From contig NZ_CALLYO010000571.1 of assembly GCF_937858865.1 (NCBI RefSeq), positions 1 to 24,824 on the forward strand: DNA of 24,824 bases, in the 5' to 3' direction. Source of the DNA: an uncultured Amaricoccus sp. (GTDB lineage Bacteria > Pseudomonadota > Alphaproteobacteria > Rhodobacterales > Rhodobacteraceae). The notes below the pieces were generated by a model. It did not search any database. It worked only from the letters and a program-made list of their open reading frames with translations, and was not told the origin of the DNA. Below are positions 20,253 through 24,824 of this stretch, one piece after another; position 1 is the stretch's first letter; every line of letters begins with the position of its first letter. Made by a program: the position numbers and the translations under genes.

Positions 20253-22967
20253 TCAGCCGGCCGGCGCCAGGATGCCCATGAGTCGCGCCCGCGAGACCAC
20301 CTGCTTGCGGGTTCCCGCGCTCAGCTTCGCGAAAAGGTTCTTCACGTGCCATTTGACGGTATCCTCGTGGATGTTCATCGTCAGGCCGATTTCCTTGTTC
20401 GACAGGCTTCGGGCGAGCAGCACGAGCACCTCGCGCTCCTTCGGCGTCAGCGCGGACGAGTGGGCGACGAGGTCGAGGTCGTCCCGGGTCGACGCCGCGG
20501 CCGCCGGCGGCGCATTGCGCGGCTCCGGCGCGATTCCGGCCGCGTCGGCGGCGCGCGCCGCGATGCGTCCGATCCGGTCGCCGAGCGCGGGATGGGCGGC
20601 CTCGAACACCCGCGCCAGGCCGTAGACGTTTGCGAGCTCGACCGCCTCCTGCGCCAGCTCGCTCGCGTCCTCGCCGGCGTTGTGCAGGACGAGCGCGCGA
20701 AACCCCAGCGTCTCGACGTTGAGGCGCTGCCGCTTCGCCGCCCTGGCCGCGGCATTCGCGCGCTCGAACGGCGCGCGGGCCCCCTTCCAGTCCCGCGCCG
20801 CGATGGCGGCGCAGCCGTGCGCCACGTCGCGGTAGATCTCGACGCTCTCGAGCCAGCGCGGCCCGCGCAGCGGAGCCTCGGCGGCGACGAGCGCGTCGAT
20901 GCGCGCCACCAGCGCGCGGCAGCTCTCCACCCGGTAGTGCCGTGCGTGCAGCATCACCTGCTCGGAGAGGCTGGAGATGCGGAGCCGCGGCAGGCCGCGG
21001 AGCTCGCCGACCGCGTAGAGCCCCTCGAGCACCTCGAGCGCCCGCGCCTCGCTCGTCTCCTCCGCGATGAGGGCGAGCGTCCGGAAGGCGAGGATGACCG
21101 CATCGGGCAGGGCGCTCCGCTCGAGCACGTCGAGCCGGTTCGCGAGCGTCAGCTCCGCCTCGCGCGGCGCGCCGCGAACCCAGAGCGCCGCCGCGAGCAG
21201 CGCCGCCAGCATGCAGGAGAAGGAGCTGCGCCGGCCGAGATCGGCATCCGCCTGCAGCAGCGCCGGCCGCAGGATGCGCTCGGCGAGCAGGATCTGCCCC
21301 TCCCACAGGTAGGTGAGGCCGACGATGAGGTCGCTCCATCCGGCGAGGTAGGCCGGAGGCGGGGCGTCGGGATCGCCTCTCGGCGCGCGCTGCTGCCGCA
21401 GGCGCGCCAGCGCGGGCTCGCCGTCGATCAGCGCCCGGAAGGCCGAGCGGTTGGCGTGGATCCGCAGCAGCCAGGGGTCGGTCAGCGGCGGATCGACGGC
21501 CCAGGGATCGTGCAGCGCCGCGAACCGGTCGGGATCGTCGGCGAAGACCGCCGCCCCGGCGCGGACCAGCGCGCACTCGCAGCGGATCTCGTCGTCGATG
21601 TCGTCGCGCGCCAGCACGCGCGCCACCAGCCGCTCCGCCGCCTCGTGCCGCTCGCTGATGGCGAGCGACCAGGCGGCGGCGAGCAGCAGCCGCGGCCGGC
21701 AGTCCGACTCGGTGCTCGGGATGATGCTGAACCATTCCTGGACGTCGTCGAGGCGCCCGTGCGCCATCACCGAGTCGTAGAGGCTCCGCTCCGCCAGCTC
21801 GCAGGCCCAGTCCTGCCGCCCCGCCGCCAAGGCATGCCGCGCCGCGATGGCGGGAAGCCCGTTGGCCGACAGCCACTCGGCGGCCCGGGCGTGGACGGCC
21901 GCCTGCTCCTCGGGCGCGAGCTCGCCGAACCGCTTCTTCAGCGCGTCGCGCGCGAGGGCATGCAGCCGCACCCAGTCGCTCTGCTCGCCGGCCACGAGGA
22001 CCGGCGTCGTGCACGCGATGCGCCGAAGGCGCTCGGCGGCGTCCGGGGCGCCGGCAACTGTGGCCGCCAGCGCCGGGCTGAAGCCGTCGACGATCGACAC
22101 GCGCTCCAGGAAGGCGCGATCGGCGGGGTCGAGATTGGCCAGGAGCAGGCTCGAGAACCGCTGGTGCAACTCGCCCTTCTGCCGCAGCAGCGACTGCGCC
22201 GCGGCGCGCGGGTCGCGATCGGCGGCCATCACCGCGACGACCATCTGGAGGCCGAGGGGCCAGCCGTCGGCCATCTCGTGCAGCCGGACCGCGATGCCGG
22301 GGTCGAAATCCGCGCCGAACCGCTGCCGGACCAGCGCGATCGCTTCGTCGACCTCGAAGCGCAGGTCCGAGGCGCCGACGGTCGCGCAGTCCCCGTAGGC
22401 GACGAGATCGTCGAGCCCCGCCGGAGTCGCGCCCTGCATCCCGATCAGGACCCGCACGTTCGGCGGCAGGTTTCGCAGCAGGTAGGCGAGCGCCTCGAAG
22501 GTGGCGGGCGACAGGCGGTTGGCCTCGTCGAGCACGAGCACGATGTCGAGCGCCGACTGCGTGATCTCAGCGAGCCATTCCGTAATGCCCTCCAGCGGGT
22601 CCGCCGGCGGCGAAGCCAGCAGCGCCTGGCCGAACGTGGGTCGGCAGGCGGCGCCGCGGAAGGCCACGACCAGGCTCCGCAGGAGCCGGCCCGGATCGTC
22701 GCCGGGGCTCGCCGTCAGCCAGAGGACGATCGCGCCGTTGCCGAGCGCCTCGCGGCGCCACTGCGCGAGAAGCGAGGTCTTGCCGTAGCCCGGCGGCGCC
22801 TGGATCACGATCGCGTGAGCGTCGCGGAAACGGCCCGAACCGAGCGCGAGCCGCGGCCGGCTCAACAGGTCGCGCTGGATTCTGGGCGGCGTCGCCCTGA
22901 GCAGAAGTTCCGCCGGCGCCGTCTCGCCTGACGGGCTCCCGACCTCCGCGAGTTGGGTGGTCTCCAT
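20253..22967 (-). CDS. large ATP-binding LuxR regulator (MalT/AlkS-like LAL family)
   Basis: A 904-aa transcription activator of the LAL type. The N-terminal NTPase has Walker A APPGYGKTS (57-65), Walker B IVLVLDEAN (142-150) and the WPLGLQMV sensor region. A long helical repeat middle of TPR-like character follows (residues about 380-800). The C-terminal LuxR helix-turn-helix reads LTPKEREVLVLLARSLSNKEIG...IHEDTVKWHVKNLFAKL. Relatives such as MalT and AlkS respond to an inducer and ATP and activate a nearby catabolic operon. The ATG at 22967 lacks an evident ribosome binding site; GTG codons up to 23075 are alternatives but also lack one. Directly upstream of the second dioxygenase gene and on the same strand, it is the likely island regulator. 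Confidence 0.9.
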   Translation of the reverse strand: METTQLAEVGSPSGETAPAELLLRATPPRIQRDLLSRPRLALGSGRFRDAHAIVIQAPPGYGKTSLLAQWRREALGNGAIVLWLTASPGDDPGRLLRSLVVAFRGAACRPTFGQALLASPPADPLEGITEWLAEITQSALDIVLVLDEANRLSPATFEALAYLLRNLPPNVRVLIGMQGATPAGLDDLVAYGDCATVGASDLRFEVDEAIALVRQRFGADFDPGIAVRLHEMADGWPLGLQMVVAVMAADRDPRAAAQSLLRQKGELHQRFSSLLLANLDPADRAFLERVSIVDGFSPALAATVAGAPDAAERLRRIACTTPVLVAGEQSDWVRLHALARDALKKRFGELAPEEQAAVHARAAEWLSANGLPAIAARHALAAGRQDWACELAERSLYDSVMAHGRLDDVQEWFSIIPSTESDCRPRLLLAAAWSLAISERHEAAERLVARVLARDDIDDEIRCECALVRAGAAVFADDPDRFAALHDPWAVDPPLTDPWLLRIHANRSAFRALIDGEPALARLRQQRAPRGDPDAPPPAYLAGWSDLIVGLTYLWEGQILLAERILRPALLQADADLGRRSSFSCMLAALLAAALWVRGAPREAELTLANRLDVLERSALPDAVILAFRTLALIAEETSEARALEVLEGLYAVGELRGLPRLRISSLSEQVMLHARHYRVESCRALVARIDALVAAEAPLRGPRWLESVEIYRDVAHGCAAIAARDWKGARAPFERANAAARAAKRQRLNVETLGFRALVLHNAGEDASELAQEAVELANVYGLARVFEAAHPALGDRIGRIAARAADAAGIAPEPRNAPPAAAASTRDDLDLVAHSSALTPKEREVLVLLARSLSNKEIGLTMNIHEDTVKWHVKNLFAKLSAGTRKQVVSRARLMGILAPAG

Positions 22968-23164
22968 CGTGTTTGAACCGACGCGCCTTCGGATGGGATA
23001 TCTCGCCGTCGGCGACAGGATCGCCGATCTCCGGCCGGCATTCCAGCGTGATGTGGCCCGCTCCTCCACGGCCACGTCGAACGGGTCGGCGCCTCCGGGA
23101 CCGGGCGGCCGCCGCCAGGGCTTTTCGATGGCGCCGAAGCGGCCCGTTCGGGCCGGCCGGCGGT

Positions 23165-23193
23165 TTGCGGTGCCGGGCCGGCCGGGCTAGCCT
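23165..23193 (+). promoter_or_regulatory. possible sigma70-type promoter for the 59-aa gene
   Basis: TTGCGG (23165-23170) and TAGCCT (23188-23193) are separated by exactly 17 nt and lie 38 nt upstream of the ATG at 23231. Each hexamer matches the consensus only partly, so this is a weak prediction. The rest of the 263-nt divergent gap (22968-23230) shows nothing else recognisable. Confidence 0.3.
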
Positions 23194-23230
23194 GGGGGTT
23201 GTTTCGCGGGTGGCGAGGAGGGCGGCGACG

Positions 23231-23410
23231 ATGAAGAACCCCTGGATGAGCCTCTGGCTCAGTGCGGCGAACCGGGCGGCCAACCGGGCGGCGGGCACCG
23301 CGCGGGGCCTGTGGCTGGCCGAGGCGCGGCGGCAGCAGCGGGCGCTCGCCCGCGAGATGGCCAAGCCGGCGCGGCCGCGGCGCAAGCCGGCGCCGAAGCG
23401 GGGCAAGTGA
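23231..23410 (+). CDS. 59-aa basic protein, hypothetical (paralogue at 24801)
   Basis: The ATG at 23231 is preceded by GAGGAGG, and a longer upstream reading has no ribosome binding site. The product begins MKNPWMSLWLSAANRAANRA, a Trp-containing amphipathic segment. A helix follows (GLWLAEARRQQRALAREM), and the protein ends in a Lys/Arg/Pro tail (KPARPRRKPAPKRGK). The N-terminus looks membrane- or granule-associating and the tail could bind nucleic acid or another anionic surface. A second gene starting with the same eight residues begins at 24801. No named family was recognised. It lies 43 nt upstream of the DUF6494 gene and is probably co-transcribed with it. Confidence 0.7.
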   Translation: MKNPWMSLWLSAANRAANRAAGTARGLWLAEARRQQRALAREMAKPARPRRKPAPKRGK

Positions 23411-23453
23411 GCCCCCGGCCGAGCCGGGTTCGCGTGGGTTGGAGGAGACGGAG

Positions 23454-23645
23454 ATGGACGACGAGAAGTTCAACATGTCGACGCGCAAGTACCTGAAGCA
23501 GGTGGGCGTGACCTCGCAGCAGGCGATCGAGCGGCACGTCCGCGAGCATGGCGACACCTCGGGGCGGCTGAAGGTCCGCACCGTGCTGACGATCGAGGGG
23601 CACGGCATGGAGCATGTGGTCGAGGGCGAGATCGACCTCGGGTAG
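23454..23645 (+). CDS. DUF6494 family protein
   Basis: A 63-aa protein; the ATG at 23454 follows GGAGGAGACGG. It reads MDDEKFNMSTRKYLKQVGVTS, then an acidic-basic helix (QQAIERHVREHG). A beta-hairpin-like second half follows (RLKVRTVLTIEG, HVVEGEIDLG). The FNMS-RK-LK-VGVTSQ start with a VEGEI-L ending is the pattern I associate with DUF6494 proteins. Their function is unknown. It lacks Cys, a signal peptide or membrane segments, so it is likely cytosolic. The stop is 4 nt from the convergent stop of the alcohol dehydrogenase gene. Confidence 0.75.
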   Translation: MDDEKFNMSTRKYLKQVGVTSQQAIERHVREHGDTSGRLKVRTVLTIEGHGMEHVVEGEIDLG

Positions 23646-23649
23646 CCGG

Positions 23650-24630
23650 TCAGGGCAGCAGCACGGCGGCGCCGGTCAGGCGCCCCGCGCGCAGGCGGTC
23701 GAGCGCCTCGTTCGCCGCGGCGAGCGGGAAGGTCTCGACCGCGCAGCGGACCGGGACGGTCGGGGCGAGGGCGAGGAAGTCGACCGCGTCCCGGCGGGTG
23801 AGGTTCGCGACCGAGCGCAGGACACGCTCCTCCCAGAGCAGGCGGTAGGGGAAGGCGGGGATGTCGCTCATGTGGATGCCGCCGCAGACGACGGTGCCGC
23901 CCTTGCGGGTGGCGGCGAGGGCGGCGGGGACGAGGGCGCCGACCGGGGCGAAGAGGATGGCGGCGTCGAGCGGCTCGGGCGGGACCTCGTCGGAGCCGCC
24001 GGCCCAGGCGGCGCCGAGGCTCAGGGCGAAGGCCTGGGCGGCGGTGTCGCCGGGGCGGGTGAAGGCGTGCACGCGCCGGCCCTGGGACCGGGCGACCTGG
24101 GCGACGATGTGGGCGGCGGCGCCGAAGCCGTAGATGCCGAGGGCCTCCGCCGCGCCGGCCATGACGAGGCTGCGGTGGCCGATGAGGCCGGCGCAGAGCA
24201 GGGGGGCGGCCTCGGCGTCGGTGTAGCCGTCGGGGATCGGGAAGCAGTAGCGGGCGTCGGCCGTGGCGTACTCGGCATAGCCGCCGTCGCGGGTGTAGCC
24301 GGTGAAGCCGGGGGCGTCGCAGAGATTCTCCTGCCCGTTCAGGCAGTAACGGCAGGTTCCGCAGGTGTGGCCGAGCCAGGGGATGCCGATACGCAGGCCC
24401 TCCGCGAGGCCCTTGACGCCCCGTCCGGTGGCGGCGACGCGGCCGACAATCTCGTGGCCGGGGACGATGCCGGGCGGGACGCCGGGGAGCTCGCGGTCGA
24501 CGACGTGCAGGTCGGTGCGGCAGACGCCGCAGGCGGCGACCCTGACCAGGACCTCGCCGGGGCCGGGCTCGGGGACCGCTCGCTCGACCGGGTCGACCCG
24601 GCCGGGGTGGGTGGTCGCCATGGCCCGCAT
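23650..24630 (-). CDS. zinc-dependent alcohol dehydrogenase family protein
   Basis: A 326-aa MDR enzyme. The ATG at 24630 is chosen over 24660 because GGAGGGCGAG precedes it. Catalytic zinc ligands are Cys34 or Cys37 in CGVCRTDLH, and GHE (His59, Glu60). The structural zinc lobe has four Cys at 90, 93, 96 and 104 (CGTCRYCLNGQENLC). The coenzyme site is YGFGAAAHIVAQVARSQG, where the usual GxGxxG appears as GFGAAA. GGIHMSDIPAFPYRLLWEERVLRSVANLTR matches the AdhP/AdhA-like group that oxidises primary alcohols with NAD. It faces the DUF6494 gene convergently and seems to be a single-gene unit. The substrate is not determined. Confidence 0.88.
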   Translation of the reverse strand: MRAMATTHPGRVDPVERAVPEPGPGEVLVRVAACGVCRTDLHVVDRELPGVPPGIVPGHEIVGRVAATGRGVKGLAEGLRIGIPWLGHTCGTCRYCLNGQENLCDAPGFTGYTRDGGYAEYATADARYCFPIPDGYTDAEAAPLLCAGLIGHRSLVMAGAAEALGIYGFGAAAHIVAQVARSQGRRVHAFTRPGDTAAQAFALSLGAAWAGGSDEVPPEPLDAAILFAPVGALVPAALAATRKGGTVVCGGIHMSDIPAFPYRLLWEERVLRSVANLTRRDAVDFLALAPTVPVRCAVETFPLAAANEALDRLRAGRLTGAAVLLP

Positions 24631-24731
24631 CTCGCCCTCCGCGCCTGCTGGATGGGGCATGATACGGCGTTTTCGCCGGATTCGGGAATGGCGGGTCGCA
24701 AGGGATTGGAACGGCGGGGAAATGGGCGGTA

Positions 24732-24764
24732 TGGAAGGCGTATGGAAAGCGGCTGGAAAGCGTA
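24732..24764. repeat. three 11-bp direct repeats upstream of a small gene
   Basis: TGGAAGGCGTA (24732-24742), TGGAAAGCGGC (24743-24753) and TGGAAAGCGTA (24754-24764) follow each other without a gap, near one helical turn per unit. TATTCT at 24772-24777 resembles a -10 element, and the GTG start of the last gene is at 24801. The set may be an operator or activator site; that is inference. Confidence 0.6.
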
Positions 24765-24800
24765 TTGCGACTATTCTTGTCGGGAATGGAGGATCGGGCG

Positions 24801-24824
24801 GTGAAGAACCCCTGGATGAGCCTG
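24801..24824 (+). CDS. start of a second KNPWMSL small protein, cut by the window edge
   Basis: GTG at 24801 has GGAGG at 24788-24792, 8 nt upstream. The eight visible codons read (M)KNPWMSL, identical to the start of the 59-aa protein at 23231. Only the start codon base and the last base differ in DNA over 24 nt. The rest lies beyond the right edge, so length and downstream similarity are unknown. Confidence 0.65.

Noticed and set aside
20184..22931. 915-codon plus-strand frame opposite the LuxR-type regulator
   Set aside because: Arg/Gly/Ala-rich shadow. The opposite strand has Walker motifs and a LuxR helix-turn-helix.
1..24824. Search for tRNA, rRNA, CRISPR repeats, transposase genes and att-like duplications
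   Set aside because: None was recognised by eye on either strand. The repeats found are short tandem or hairpin elements. A tRNAscan or Rfam run would be decisive and could not be done here.

Overview
The window reads as chromosome of a very GC-rich alphaproteobacterium, probably Rhodospirillales-like. The basis is extreme GC at third codon positions, a DUF6494-type small protein, Bfd-like ferredoxins, a BKACE-family enzyme and a polyhydroxyalkanoate (PHA) gene set. The genus cannot be named from sequence alone. No rRNA, tRNA, CRISPR array, phage gene or transposase was seen.

Layout. (1) 1-2316 is a cell-envelope patch. It holds a cut-off exported protein, two paralogous small lipoproteins, a YecR-like lipoprotein and a small lipoprotein lytic transglycosylase. 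It ends in a strong bidirectional hairpin beside three perfect 13-bp tandem repeats. (2) 2437-10425, all minus strand with gaps of 10-65 nt, is a complete fatty-acid-to-medium-chain-PHA operon. In transcription order it encodes a FadL-like outer-membrane channel, a phasin, an acyl-CoA ligase (FadD), a MaoC/(R)-enoyl-CoA hydratase, a class II-type PHA synthase (PhaC), a PHA depolymerase (PhaZ) and a DmdC-like acyl-CoA dehydrogenase. Together these import a fatty acid, activate it, oxidise it to enoyl-CoA, hydrate it to (R)-3-hydroxyacyl-CoA, polymerise it, coat the granule and mobilise it again. (3) 10463-20121, same strand, is a catabolic island of unassigned substrate. It carries a YeiH-type putative sulfate/sulfite exporter, two Bfd-like [2Fe-2S] proteins, an MFS transporter, a four-cysteine 59-aa protein, two TauD/TfdA dioxygenases, a broken acyl-CoA ligase, a quinone oxidoreductase-like MDR enzyme, an RBBP9-type hydrolase and a BKACE enzyme. 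(4) 20253-22967 is a large MalT/AlkS-like LuxR regulator, directly upstream of the island and likely to control it. (5) 23231-24824 holds a 59-aa hypothetical protein, a DUF6494 protein, a Zn-dependent alcohol dehydrogenase, and the first codons of a second copy of the 59-aa protein at the right edge.

Most notable observations. The two dioxygenase genes share a 203-bp stretch of perfect DNA identity inside otherwise diverged genes, a gene-conversion signature. The acyl-CoA ligase of the island has lost its ATP-binding P-loop and its whole C-terminal domain, ending in a G/C-tract hairpin repeat that recurs four times in the minus-strand gene gaps. A 20-codon ORF is linked by ATGA overlaps to the genes on both sides. 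Pairing dioxygenases with Bfd-like proteins and a sulfite/sulfate-type exporter suggests an undescribed, possibly organosulfur, pathway; this is inference.
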